Below are positions 33,251-44,459 of a stretch of DNA of 64,000 bases, piece after piece; position 1 is the first letter of the stretch, and every line of letters begins with the position of its first letter. The DNA is from Colocasia esculenta (taxonomy: Eukaryota > Streptophyta > Magnoliopsida > Alismatales > Araceae): the NCBI GenBank assembly GCA_014218235.1, contig CM024753.1, forward strand, positions 174,630,348-174,694,347, given 5' to 3'. Under the pieces are notes generated by a model. The model ran no database searches and was not told the DNA's origin. It worked only from the letters and a program-made list of their open reading frames with translations. The translations under genes and the position numbers were made by a program.

Positions 33251-33537
33251 TTTGTGCGGAACATCCGTAAGAACACTAAAACCAAATTCAATTGGAGAAA
33301 CCTTGGCGAAACTTCAAAGTCACAAAGACTAACAGAAATACAGAGAGAGAAGATAAAGCGTAAGTTCCTATATGAAGTTTGAGCATGATTTTGCTTTCCG
33401 CTACAAACACGGATCAAAACCCTAACAAGAAAAAGAGATCTGTCTAGAAACAAAAGTCTCTGAGGACGCTTATTCATTCACCCAGGACATAGTGCCAATC
33501 TCCAAGTAGAGAACATCATTTCGGGCAATTTGCTTAC

Positions 33538-33639
33538 GAGACAGGAAATAGGCGATGCCGAAGATGCAGATAGCCCAACCAACGGTCCTGACCTTCGCTC
33601 CTCTATCAAATCTTGTAGCGTCTCCATCGGCTTTCCCAT
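33538..33639 (-). pseudogene. First coding exon of a PXA-domain (sorting-nexin-like) gene, one base out of frame
   Basis: The minus strand starts MGKPMETLQDLIEE (ATG at 33,637-33,639), then, one frame over, continues 'KVRTVGWAICIFGIAYFLS' up to a canonical GTAAGC splice donor at 33,532-33,537. Plant PXA-domain proteins (endosomal, phosphoinositide-binding Phox-homology relatives) begin with a very similar METLQDLIEEAK...WWALCIF..AYFL segment, and the intron falls just after it. The second half is a hydrophobic membrane-like segment. One base appears missing near 33,598, either a real mutation or a sequence error. No later exon is found down to base 1, so intron 1 would exceed 33 kb including the Tat element, or the gene is truncated. 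The family call rests on recalled similarity, not a search. Confidence 0.6.
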
Positions 33640-34180
33640 CCTGCCAAACCCACTCACCTCACGAGGGCACCCTGCGCCCCCCACCCTCCCACACCCCTTC
33701 CTCCTCTCCAAGCTTCACCCGCTGCACCCCGTTCCTAAACCTGGGGAAAACGAAGCCTCCCGCACAGCACGATCCTCCAGCGCAAACCTCGAAGAATTCC
33801 TCCCGGAAACCCCACCGGACCTTGATCACGCGCCTCCTCAAGAATTCCCGCAGCTCCACACGAACGCAGATCGTTAGATGGATGGCGAGAGACAGAAAGA
33901 GAGAAGAGGTCGTCGGCGATGGCGTCCGGTGGTGGACTCGTCTGGCGGGGACGCGGGGGGGTGGGGGGGTGACGACGACCGGCTTCAGTCCCGTCCGTGC
34001 GTGCGATGGCACCGCGGTGTGGTGAAGGCAAACGCACTTGGTAAGCTCGGGGGAGAAACTTGAAAGCTACTGCCTCGGCCATTGGTCGTTGCGTCCCCCA
34101 TTATGGAAAGTGTAAAGACACTTCGGCCGGTCCCCAACGTGAGGCCGCGGTCGCCGGTTAACTCCTGCACCTTTGTCCTC
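33640..34180 (-). promoter_or_regulatory. GC-rich 5' UTR/promoter region of the PXA-like gene
   Basis: A sharply GC- and CpG-rich block directly upstream of the exon, contrasting with AT-rich DNA on its far side (from 34,190). Open frames here on both strands (for example 33,735-34,082 minus and 33,555-34,025 plus) are typical of stop-poor GC-rich DNA and show no domain. I read it as 5' UTR and core promoter. No clear TATA box is seen. Confidence 0.45.
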
Positions 34181-34246
34181 ATCCTACAAATTTTTTTATG
34201 GGGATTTTTATTAAAATAATAATAATAAACTATATAAATAATTAAT

Positions 34247-34430
34247 ATTTAAAAAAATTAAATTAATTAGGAGTCTTTATCAGATGCTTGACTTATTTTC
34301 TAATCTCTGACAAAGTTATAACTCATTACAATAAGTGTTATCTCATGTTACAGTATATGTTAAATTTTATTACAGTAAAGACCTCTCTGTTACAGTCAGG
34401 AACTCCTAATTAATTTACCTTTTTAAAAAA
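34247..34430. repeat. Short inverted-repeat element, ~180 bp
   Basis: A perfect 15-bp inverted repeat, AAATTAATTAGGAGT at about 34,256 and ACTCCTAATTAATTT ending near 34,419, encloses AT-rich sequence. The size and structure suggest a small MITE. A target duplication is not clear because the flanks are A/T runs. Confidence 0.5.
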
Positions 34431-35685
34431 TTTGCTTCAACAATCACCGAATTGCCACGTAAGTAGTTTGGTGACCAGGAGGCAGGGAGTGGGGGCCATG
34501 GTTAGTGTCTACATTGTCAACACAAACTACGTTCGCCACGCAGACAACATGTCTACATTGCCAAGGCAAACTTGTAGCAGTTAAAAAAAAAAAAAAAAAA
34601 GGCCTACCCGCCTCCCCCCCTCTACGTTGTGGTATAAGTCAAACATTAGTATAGTAAGGTTAGTTAGAGTAAGGTTCAAAGTTAAAGTAAGATTTAAAAA
34701 ATATATTTAAATTATTACTCAAATTGATTAAGTATTGAAAAAACTATCATTTATTCAAACAGTAGTCATAATAAATAATATACAATTTGGTCTCCAACAC
34801 ATTCATCATCATTATCATCCCTATCATCTTCTTCAACTTCATTATTTTTTTTCATTCTGATCGGTCATCTCTACCTCCAACACATAATAAAATTTAATCT
34901 ACATATACATATTATAAGAATATAGCACTTGTAACAAAAAAATTTATGTCTCATACCATGAGTAACTTCCACTACAAATTGGAAATAAATGATGAGTGAA
35001 TGGTACAGAATGATATTGTGAAGATCCAACTATGTACTCTTCAATATTTTCACATAGTGTAGGCCTTCAAACATCGGCAATATAAGTCTCTTAATAAAAA
35101 TTTACAAACTTCACTATTTCATAAAAACACAATGACAACTTACCATGTATGGTAGTCATATGTCACACCAATATCTTCATCTCTTCTTTCATTATCCGTA
35201 GGTGAAAAGAAACTTGAGGATGGCACATCATCATTAAGCATACATGTGAATATTCTCATTAGTTGCACATCTTCTTTCTCCAATAAAAACTCAATACCAT
35301 GATTATGAGAAGGGTAAAAATCAAGCATGATGGCAATGGTCTCATCGTCCCAACATATTCTCCCAGACAAGTCGAAAACATACAAGTTAAAATAATCTTT
35401 GTACAGCTTGGATCATATGTTGTTAATGCATATAACTTCGTCAACAACTCCATAAATGACATCTTTATTTACCCACAATGGACGCATAATACCTCTTTCA
35501 TATTGCAGTGTATAATAACCTTGTTTGTGAAGTATTCCATTATAGAAGCTCATTAAAGGAACCACTGTACTACCCATAACCTAAAATTGCTCTATCAAAA
35601 ACACATAAATGAAAAAAGATATCATTTTATGTTAACATCAATCATACATTCATTCGTGCAACTAAAAATTATTAAAAAAATATTC
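34431..35685. other. AT-rich stretch without recognisable genes
   Basis: An A18 run occurs at about 34,583-34,600. The 81-codon minus-strand open stretch at 35,140-35,385 (MYVFDLSGRICWDDETIAIM...) and its overlapping frame at 35,259-35,462 could be a transposon remnant, but I recognise no family. Nothing else is seen. Confidence 0.4.
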
Positions 35686-35689
35686 ATTG

Positions 35690-35995
35690 GGTGTGGAGCA
35701 ACATTGGGTGTTAGGTGGGTGGGTGGGGAGCAGCACCGAGATGATTGTGGAGAGATGAGGGTGGGGGGGAGGGGAAGGGGGAGCTGCGCCGAGGGTGAGA
35801 GGGAGGGGGGAACAGTGTCAGGTGGGGTGTTAGGGGGGGGGGAGGGGGGGGAAGCATGGGTGGTGGGCAGTGGGGGAGCAATGCCAAGGGGGAGGGTAAG
35901 GGGGGAGCAACGTCAGGTGGGGTTGATGGGGGTGAGCAACGCAGGTGGGGGAGATGAGGGAGCATTGCCGGGTGGGAGGGGAAGGGCGGGGGGCT
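35690..35995. repeat. G-run-rich minisatellite-like block
   Basis: The plus strand has dozens of G3-G9 runs in loosely repeated units such as 'gggggagcaacgtcaggtggggttgatgg'. It ends exactly at the copia LTR boundary at 35,996. Confidence 0.8.
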
Positions 35996-38006
35996 TGTTG
36001 CCCAAGCTGTAGAGATCTAGAGGGGTGAATAGGTTTTAATCATGATATTTATAAATATTTGTCGATTTAACAAAGTATAAACACTATCTAACCAAATAGT
36101 AAGAAACACAAATAAACTCTTTGTTAGTTGGCAAGAGATTAAATGATGACCTAAGGATGCGACCAATCATGCAAGATAGAATGTAGGCACACATGCGCAC
36201 GAGGCACAAGACTTATCCTAGTTCAATGTTGATCTACTCAACACCTACGTCCAATCCTCAAAGGCAAACACGTTGAGATTCCCACTAGTCGTGCTATCAA
36301 CCACAACCAAGATTACAACTCGTGAATACATACCTCTATCCAGTCCAACCTCCTGAGTACCTCAAGCCCTCAGCTTTTTCCACATGTGGAATCTACCTGT
36401 CTGAACCATAGGCCTTCACTATGAGGTGGAACAACCACATCTGACCGAATCAGTTCTTCTTCTTCTAACAAAGGAGGAACACCACCAGATACAGACCTCT
36501 GGCTGATCACCACACATGATGCTGCACAGACAGGTCTTCACCCCAAGGGTGGAAAATACACCTGAACAATAGGTATTCTCCTTTCAAGGAGGAACACTAC
36601 CAGATACAGACCTCTGGCCAATCACCTCTATTTCTAGAGAGAAGATGTGCCAGAGAAAGAATGTCTACGAAGCTAGATAGATAAGGCAGTAAGTACAAAT
36701 TTATCCCAACAAATAGAAAAGATCAGCGACAGGAAGATCGTTGTAGTTGGGCCTTTAGTGCTCAACAAGTGAATGATCTTGAGCTTTTGGCGGGCTTGAC
36801 TAAGAGCATAACTCTTTTCCTCATAGTTGTCTTCTTCAGTAAGCTTACCATGTTGAGCAGGAAGAAGACTGGAACGGAAGCTTCTCTGGAGGTGGGATTT
36901 TTCTCTTTCACATAAGCACTCAAATCGCACTTCAAAAACCTTTTTGTATTTTTAGTGTAGCTCTGATACATTCTCTCTGTAACAATTTCATATGGCTTTC
37001 TTTTATAGTCACCTTCTTTCATATATGTTGGGTTGATCATTGTCTCACAGCGATGTGTATGTTAGACACAATATTGACACGATCAACACTTTGTTCCATC
37101 CTTTCTTTTCAGTAAAAGATCTTCTTTTTCTTATATAGCTTGGTTGCATATCCTCGTACAGAAGGCTGGTGTGCAGTCCAAGGTCATAAGTAGTTGTGCT
37201 TCCAGATACCTACAAAAAGTAGCTTATCTTGGCAGACAACAGCTAGCATGTCTGATGCACATTTCAAGACAAGTGTTATATATAAATAATCCATCAACTA
37301 ATACACATTTGACACACAAAAGACTTTTTTATATAGATTTGAACATTGAGCCCTTATGTAAGTAGATTTGCTATAGTGAAATAGAGATATCATAAAGTCT
37401 TCACCGTACTTTTACCAATAAAATAAATCTTCCTTTTGAAAAGTTCTGAGATGAGAGTAATAAAATATTCTTTTAGCACACATTACTTCTTTTATAATAG
37501 TCATAAAGTAACACTGGGTACATGCATGACATTTATCAAATTAAATATTTCTCATCCAAATATTTGATACATAAAAGACATTTTGAGTACCATGTCATTG
37601 AATGGACTAAATATGTCAAGATAGTAGGTTGTAAGATGTGTGCTACAAAATAACTGATTATTATATTCATTTATGTGTTCAGCATGAATAATCGATTATT
37701 TGATGAAGTGAAAGAAGAATAATCGATTAATTTAGATAACTGATTATTTATGGAGAGGATAATATAGATAACTGATTAATTTGAGTTCGAAAAATAGACA
37801 ACTAGAACTCCAGCAATTTGAATAATGATTCATCTGATAATGGGAAAGATAATTCATTCGCAATCAGAACGACATTTGTTTAGTAATTAAAATGCTAACT
37901 GATAGAAGTTATATCAATAATAAATGTATTCATGAGTTTAAGTTATTACATTCATGAGTTTTAGTTATCACTAAAATATATGGATAAATATAGGAGTGGT
38001 TCAACA
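35996..38006 (-). repeat. 3' LTR of a minus-strand SIRE-like copia element
   Basis: In sense (right to left) it starts TGTTGAACCAC and ends GGGCAACA, with 'cctattcacccctctag' close to the end, as in SIRE-type LTRs. It is preceded in sense by a purine tract AAAAAAGAGGAGAT (38,007-38,021). The other LTR is not in the window, so the 5' half of this element lies elsewhere or is lost. Confidence 0.75.
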
Positions 38007-38933
38007 ATCTCCTCTTTTTTGGTGATGATAAAACTCATGAAAAATTTCTAAAATAATGTGTTCAATCATACTAAAAAATTAAATAGTCTAACATTTTTCT
38101 CCCCCTTTTTGTTATATACCAAAAAGGAACCTCTTATCACTTTTGTTCGTTCAAAAGCTTTCAGTCTGTATAGATTCTCTTACCATTGTTACCTGTCAGG
38201 TTGCGAATGAGTGTTTCAATGATCCTCATAGAAGTATCATCTCCCCTTTTGAATCGTGATTTTTGAATGGTTGTTTCCCTCTGTCTGCTTCCCCTGTACT
38301 AGCTTTACAAGAAACTTATTATAGTATTGTGAATCATATAAGAATTACAATTTTTTATTAATTTGAGACTACTCTGTGTTAAGATGAAGACTGTGTCGAC
38401 AAGATCTTCCCTGAGCTCCCCCTCAAATGATGAGTGGTGACTTCATCTTCTTCTTCACTGTTAGATACTCTCTTGACATTCGAAGTTCGCAATCTTGCTC
38501 CAATATGTTTAGTCTTGCTCTAGTTTATATGGATCCTTTTTTGTGTAGCTAGTTGTGAAGTCCGAGAGAATAATTGAGAAAGTTCAATAGTCTAAAATTT
38601 TATTCCATCATACTAATCACAAACTTCCCTAAGTGATTACTAAAGATGTTCTCCATGGATGATTTTGATAAATCTCAACTCCTTTGGTAGATTCATGTGA
38701 TGTGGAGACTCAATCTATAGCTTTGCCATTGTTTGTTCTTCCTTATTGCTATGTTGCTCTACAGAATTATCATCATTCCTTAAATTACCTACACCATCAT
38801 CTTCAACTTTCTCCCCAAAAAAATGATTCCATTGCTCATTGGATCTTCCCTACCAAGTCATCATTACCATTGTTCAAAATAATGCATTTGCATCCAAATG
38901 ACATCAAGTGATTGTGGTTAGGCTTCTTGTTCT
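38007..38933 (-). pseudogene. Left part of the split minus-strand copia internal region
   Basis: Contains the end of integrase ('NKKPNHNHLMSFGCKCIILNNG', about 38,860-38,930) and an RT-linker-like 'NLPKELRFIK' (about 38,660-38,700). It then jumps to the 3' end, including a purine tract 'aaaaagggggaga' near 38,102-38,125 and the terminal one at 38,007-38,021. RT and RNase H are missing, so this was already internally deleted. The sequence resumes on the far side of the SIRE element at 52,580. Confidence 0.7.
38929..38933. repeat. Target site duplication, left (GTTCT)
   Basis: Identical to 52,580-52,584; flanks the SIRE-type element. Confidence 0.93.
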
Positions 38934-39159
38934 TGATGATCAGTCTGTCCCCATGTAATTTTAAGTAATTACATATATATATATATATATTGATGATTAA
39001 CAAAACCAAACAAGAGTTTATCAATTATTATCTAATGAATATTTCATAAGTCTTAAGTACATGAAAAATACCAAGGTCAAACGAGCCAATAAAGGTATGC
39101 ATTACTTCTCTGAAGCTTTAATCTTTTCAACATGATATTTCTCTAAATCCATATCGACT

Positions 39160-39965
39160 TCTATTGAAGGCCATAACGATTTCTTTATAAGCATATCGAT
39201 TTCAATAGAATTATCATAACGATTTCCTTTCTGCCTGAAAAGTCATGTTGTTTCAATCAAATTGATGTCGTAAGGATTCTATAAGTAATCGCAACGATTT
39301 TCTTATAAGACTGAAAAGTCATGTTGTTTCACAAGTCGATGTCACAACGACTCTATAAGTTACCGTAACGATTTCTTTAGAGCCCATAACGACTTGCCTA
39401 TCACAACGACTCTATAAGTTACCGTAACGATTTCTTTAGAGCCCGTAACGACTTGCTCGTCACAACGATTCTATAAGTTACCGTAACTATTTCTTTAGAG
39501 CCCATAACGACTTGCTCGTCACAACGATTCTATAAGTTACCGTAACGATTTCTTTAGAGCCCGTAACAACTTGCTCGTCACAATGATTCTATAAGTCACC
39601 GTAACGATTTCTTTCGAGCTCGTAACGACTTGCCTGTCATAACGACTCTATAAGTTATCGCAACGATTTCTTTGGAAAGCGCAACAACTTGCCTGTCATA
39701 ACGACTCTATAAGTTATCGCAACGATTTCTTTAGAAAGCGCAACGACTTGCTTGTTGTAACGATTTCATAAGTTACTGTAATGATTTCTTTAGAACTCGC
39801 AACGACTTGCTTGTTGTAACGATTTCATAAGTCACCATAACGATTTCTTTAAGCGCTAACAACGATTTACTTTGCGCAACAATTTCTTTAGAGCTCATAA
39901 CGACTTGATAAAGTGTTCATAACAATTGCTCTCTATAATGACTTGTTAGTATTCATAACGACTTC
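39160..39965. repeat. ~59-bp tandem array with AACGAY motifs (5' LTR)
   Basis: About thirteen diverged units carry two or three copies each of a (G/C)TAACGA(T/C)T core, for example 'cgtaacgatttctttagagc' alternating with 'cgtaacgacttgctcgtcac'. The corresponding array in the 3' LTR is at about 50,520-51,330. Confidence 0.88.
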
Positions 39966-40711
39966 ATAAGTCATATAGCCATCGATTTCATATCTTGATA
40001 TCTTATTCATCTTAAAAGCGTTGACTAGTCAAAGTCCACGTAGACATCTCTCTGACGCTTTTGCATTTATGAAATCTGAACGTATCTCTGCATGCATGCA
40101 GACCATATCATCCTTTATCGTGCCTACTCTGATTACGTCTTTTAGACTTAAGCTATTTTGCATTACTATTTTCATGTCTATTGCTACTGACGTTGACTGA
40201 CATCAGAGACAGCTTAGCTGTCTGCTATTTAAGATTGACATTTGTGCAGACCTCTGAACTAGCTTCATGGTACAACGTTAATAAATAGAAGCCAACGGAT
40301 ATTTCTGAAGATCTCATCTCTTTGCGTGCTCAAGTGATCAAAAGACTGTTGACTGGAAGCTTCCAAGACTCCAGATGTCATTCAGTCTAACGACTACTCA
40401 AAAGAGAGACAACAGACACTTCAACGTCAAGATTTCAAATTGAAGATATAAATTCAAGTCAGAAGAACAGAAGAAAGATAGAGATCACGCATTCAAGCAT
40501 TCAAATTCTTCTGAAGAAGTCCAGCCAAGAACTTCATTCCACTTAGCTTTTGCTCTTTTACTCTCCACTAGTTTGTGAAAATCTGAGAGAGCATGTGTAG
40601 TTCTAAGAGTGTGCTTAGCTTAAATCTCTTCCTCTCAGTTCTAGTTGTTTCAGATCCTTGTTTGTCAGAAGCTTGATCTAGGGGCTTGAATTTCATTCAT
40701 TCTCTTTGTAT

Positions 40712-40893
40712 TGTTCCCTTCGGTTGTGAAGGAAGACCTGGTGGTATCCAGGGTGTTGTTCCATTCGTTTTGAAGGAAGACCTGGTGTGGTATTCAGGTG
40801 TTGTTCCATTCGGTTGTGAAGGAAGACCTGGTGGGGTATCCAGGGTGTTGCTTTCCCTTCGGGTGTGAAGGAAGACCAGCTGAGCTGGGTGTT
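40712..40893 (+). repeat. Double-hairpin minisatellite (5' LTR)
   Basis: Three ~46-bp units plus a variant. Each unit has CCTTC-GGTTGT-GAAGG followed by CCTGG-TGGTAT-CCAGG, two 5-bp stems. In the variant unit the second stem is replaced by CCAGCT-G-AGCTGG. It lies ~270 bp upstream of the primer site. Confidence 0.88.
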
Positions 40894-41162
40894 GTAGCGT
40901 CCTTAGGGGGACTGTACCCTAGTTAGTGAAATCCTGAGTTGTTGCTCAGGGACTGGACGTAGGACTCCTAAGGAAAGGAGGTCTGAACCAGGATAATCCT
41001 TGTGTTGTGTGATTGTCTTCTTTGTGTGTTTGATATTTAAACTAACAGTCACTAACCTACTTCGAAGAATGTTTGTGTGAATGTTTTTAGTTTCAGGTAT
41101 CTTCTAGATTAATTTTTTAAGACCCATTCACCCCCCCTCTGGGCTCGTCAACTGGGCAACAG

Positions 41163-41173
41163 TGGTATCAGAG
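41163..41173 (+). other. Primer-binding site (initiator Met tRNA)
   Basis: TGGTATCAGAG begins two bases after the LTR end, the standard plant copia primer site. Confidence 0.93.
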
Positions 41174-41223
41174 TGAGTCTCTTCGACAAAGAAAGGATCC
41201 AACGATCTGAAGAGTAAAGATCC

Positions 41224-42567
41224 ATGGCAGCCAAGGTAACTTTGAAGGTCAGTCTGTCAACCGACCCCTCTCTTCGATGGTGAAGATTATCCTTACTGGA
41301 AGACCAGAATGGAATACTTCCTACCAGGGCACGACTATCAATTTGGTCCATAGTAGAAGAAGGTGATCTGTTAGTCACAAATGAGAAAGCTCATGGACAG
41401 ATGATGACAGAAGGAAGATTTCCTTGAATTGCAAAGCAAAGAGCATCTTATGCTGTGCTCTAAGTAAGAAGGAGTTCAACAGAGTCTCAGCCTGCAAATC
41501 CTCAATAGAAATGTGGGAAAAGCTCAGGATTACTTATGAAGGCACAGACAAAGTAAAGGAAACAAGAATCGACATTTTGTCACTCAATATGAAAGATTTC
41601 AGATGCAGTCAAGTGAGTCCATAACTCAAATGTCAGCCGGTTCACTGACATCACAAATGGACTAGCTAGCCTGGGGAAAACCTATGAGATGTGAGACATG
41701 GTAAGGAAGATACTTAGATCCTTACCGTCCCCATGGACCCCAAAGGTCACAGCAATAGAAGAAGCTAATGACCTGAAGAGAATGTATGTAGAAAAGCTCA
41801 TTGGGTCCCTCATGGCCCATGAGATCAACATGGAAAGGCTAGGAGAGTCTTCTAGCAGAAAGAAGCACTCTAACGCCTTAAAAGCTGAAGAAGATTCACC
41901 AGATGCAAGTTCAACTGAAAGCGAAAGTGATGCAGACAGTGAGAATGAGGAAGCTATGCTATCTAGAAAATTACAGCGAATTTTGGCTAAGAAGAAGAAA
42001 TTCCAATCTGGTAGAAGGCACTTCAAAAGGAACAAGGAATTCAAGAAGCCAGATGAAAAAGAAATAAAGAAAGGAGAACCCATCTGCTATGAATGTAAGA
42101 AGCCAGGACACATTAAAACTGAGTGTCCAAAGTAAAGAAGCCGGAGTTCAGGAAGAAGGACAGTTCCAAGAAGTTTAGAAAGTACAAGAAAAGGCGATGG
42201 CAGCAGCATGGGAAAATAATAGCGACTCAGACAGTGAGTCAAGTTTCTGCAGTGATGAAGAAAGGCCAACTTAGCCTTCATGGCAAATACTGAAGATAAG
42301 GTAACTTCTGACTCCTCTTTTGATTCATGCACTGATTCAGATAGTTTAGAAGAGGCTTTCAACGAATATATGATAAATATAAAAGTAACCAAATTATTAA
42401 AAGTAAGCAAGAAAAACATAGTCTGTATAGAAAATACAAACTCAGATCTAAAATCAGAAAATGAACAATTAGAAAGTCAAATAACTGAACTTAAAAGAAG
42501 AAATGAACTGTTATGTGAAGACCTAAAAGCTAAGAATGAACAAATAACTAAATTAGAGAACAAGTAA
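41224..42567 (+). pseudogene. SIRE gag, frameshifted
   Basis: Starts MAAKVTLKV at 41,224 but leaves frame within ~50 bp. The expected 'YPYWKTRMEYFL' and 'IVEEGDL' segments are readable in other frames. Then follow a UBN2-type capsid region (41,424-41,624, 'IEMWEKLRITYEGTDKVKETRI'), and an acidic/basic stretch with a CCHC zinc knuckle 'CYECKKPGHIKTEC' (42,085-42,126). A coiled-coil-like C-terminal segment rich in Glu, Lys, Asn and Leu spans 42,280-42,567. Gag would form the cytoplasmic particle and bind element RNA. At least three frame breaks occur. Confidence 0.82.
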
Positions 42568-42832
42568 GTTCAGATGAACTAAAACTGAAATCAAAATACT
42601 AACAGAAGAAATTACAGTTATCTAGCACATTAGAAAATTCACTAATGGTAAAAACTCCCTCATATTAAAATGCTAGAAGATCAGGTAAAAAGAAAATTAG
42701 ATTAGGATATACACCCCCAGATAATGAAAAAACCATAATTTATCCTAAAATATATCCAACACCAAAATTTGTACCTGAACTAGATACATCGTACAAAGCT
42801 GATTTCAATATATAGAAAAGTAACCAATTATC

Positions 42833-43183
42833 CTGTTGTAGTCACTGCAACAAGTTAGGACATATCATAACAACATGCCCACAAGACATAAGAAATGGAT
42901 AATAAAAGGCAAAATAAATGATACTAACCATCAGGACCCAAAGAATTTGGGTACCTAAAACTTGATGTTTTTATTTCAGGACATCTCTCGAGCATCCAAA
43001 TGGTATTTGGATAGCGGGTGCTCAAGGCACATGTCGGGAAACCAAAAGTTATTCTCTCATCTCCAAGTCGAAGAAGGAACAGTCACTTATGGAGATAATG
43101 GGAAAGGAACAGTGATAGGAAGTGGCTCTGTGAATAACAAAGGAAAAACAATCATAGAAGATGTGTTATTGTCAAGGGTTTGA
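42833..43183 (+). pseudogene. SIRE second zinc knuckle and aspartic protease
   Basis: A second CCHC motif, 'CSHCNKLGHIITTC' (about 42,836-42,877), is followed by 'WVPKT' and then the protease at 42,962-43,183. The active site is 'WYLDSGCSRHMSGN' (about 43,001-43,040) and the conserved 'GTVTYGDNGKGTVIGSG' follows. The protease would cleave the polyprotein. The stretch before it has stops. Confidence 0.82.
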
Positions 43184-44177
43184 AGCACAATCTCATTAGC
43201 ATCAGCCAGCTGTGTGACAGAGGCCATCAGATCAAGTTTCAAGAGTCGAAGTGCAGCATACTGAAGGATGGAGCAGTCATCTTTGAAGCTAATAGAGAAA
43301 AGAATTTGTATGTCCTCTATCTTGAAGAACTCAAGGTTCAGAATGTTTGTCTGGCAGCAAATAAAGATAATCTACTGAATTATGGCACAGACGACTAGGA
43401 CACTGCAGCATAGATGGCATGAGAAAAATGCTGAAGAAGAATCTTGTGGAAGGTCTACCTAAGGTTAGTACAAAATTGGATGGTGTATGTAACCTTGTGC
43501 TAAGGGAAAGCACACAAAGGCTCCTTCAAGTCAAAGACGGTGGTGACCACCTCAAAACCCTTAGAGCTCTTTCATATGGAGGAAAGAATTTTGGATTTGT
43601 CATAGTTGATGACTACTCAAGATTCACATGGGTATCATTCCTAGAGCATAAAGATGATACCTTTGAAAACTTCGTCAGCTTCATTAAGAAAGTTCAGAAA
43701 GATCAAAAGTTCAGCATTGTGTCTATCCAATCAGATCATGGTGGTGAATTTCAGAATGAAAAGTTTGCTAGATTCTGTGATGATCAGGGAATTGAGCATA
43801 ATTTCTCAGCACCAAGAACACCACAGCAAAATGGTATCGCTGAAAGAAAGAATAGAACCCTATTAGATATGACAAGAACTATGCTCTCAGAATATGATCT
43901 GCCAAGATACTTCTGGGCCGAAGCAGTCAACACAACAAGCTACATTATCAACCGAGTAATGATCAGACCAATCCTGAAGAAAATTGCATATGAACTATTC
44001 AAAGGAAAGAAGCCAAAGATTAGCCACTTCAGGACTTTTGGATGTCCTTGCTTCATTCACAACAATGGAAAAAAGGACATTGGTAAGTTGGATGCCAAAT
44101 CAGATGAAGACATCTTTATGGGTACACCTCTAAACCCAAAGGCTATAGAGTATTTAACAACGTACTTTATTGATTGA
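43180..44177 (+). pseudogene. SIRE GAG-pre-integrase and integrase
   Basis: The pre-integrase segment (43,180-43,398) has 'NLISISQLCDRG'; its HHCC zinc part is distorted by a frameshift around 43,395-43,420. The integrase core in the 252-residue frame at 43,419-44,177 is well kept. It shows 'VIVDDYSRFTW' (first Asp), 'SDHGGEFQNEKF' (second Asp), 'PQQNGIAERKNRTL' (Glu), then the 'HFRTFGCPCFIHNNGK' C-terminal block. The core residues are present, so the decay is recent or partly sequence error. Confidence 0.85.
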
Positions 44178-44459
44178 ACAGTCTGTACATGTTATTTTTG
44201 ATGAAACTAACCCTTCATTGAGAAAGGAAGTAGATAGTGACAATGATAATGCAGATGACTGTCCAGAAACTAAAGGATACATCAATTGAGAACAAGGATG
44301 ATCCACCTCTGGAAGAATTGCAACAAGAAGAAGTTACTCATGAAAATCTTCCAAAGGAGTGGAGATACAAGAAAATCACCCACTTGAGAATATTATTGGT
44401 GATCCATCCATAGGGGTAAGAACAAGAGGTAATGTTATTCCTTGTGATTACCTACATTT

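Larger units (their letters stand above)
38934..41161 (+). repeat. 5' LTR of the SIRE-type element
   Basis: 2,228 bp, collinear with 50,302-52,579. It contains a TA microsatellite (38,971-38,990), the ~59-bp AACGA array (39,160-39,965), a TATA-like 'taataaatag' near 40,281 and the double-hairpin minisatellite (40,712-40,893). Confidence 0.93.

Noticed and set aside
33555..34082. Overlapping open frames on both strands in GC-rich DNA.
   Set aside because: Stop-poor GC-rich sequence gives frames by chance; no domain or conserved motif, and it lies where the 5' UTR/promoter of the PXA-like exon is expected.
35711..35965. Pro-rich minus-strand frame.
   Set aside because: It arises from the G-run block; composition explains it.
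40686..40868. Short frame with repeated 'GCEGRPGG' text (also 52,055-52,297).
   Set aside because: It is the translation of the double-hairpin minisatellite in the LTR.
41163..41173. tRNA-like sequence TGGTATCAGAG (also 55,793).
   Set aside because: These are primer-binding sites complementary to initiator tRNA, not tRNA genes; no cloverleaf is present.
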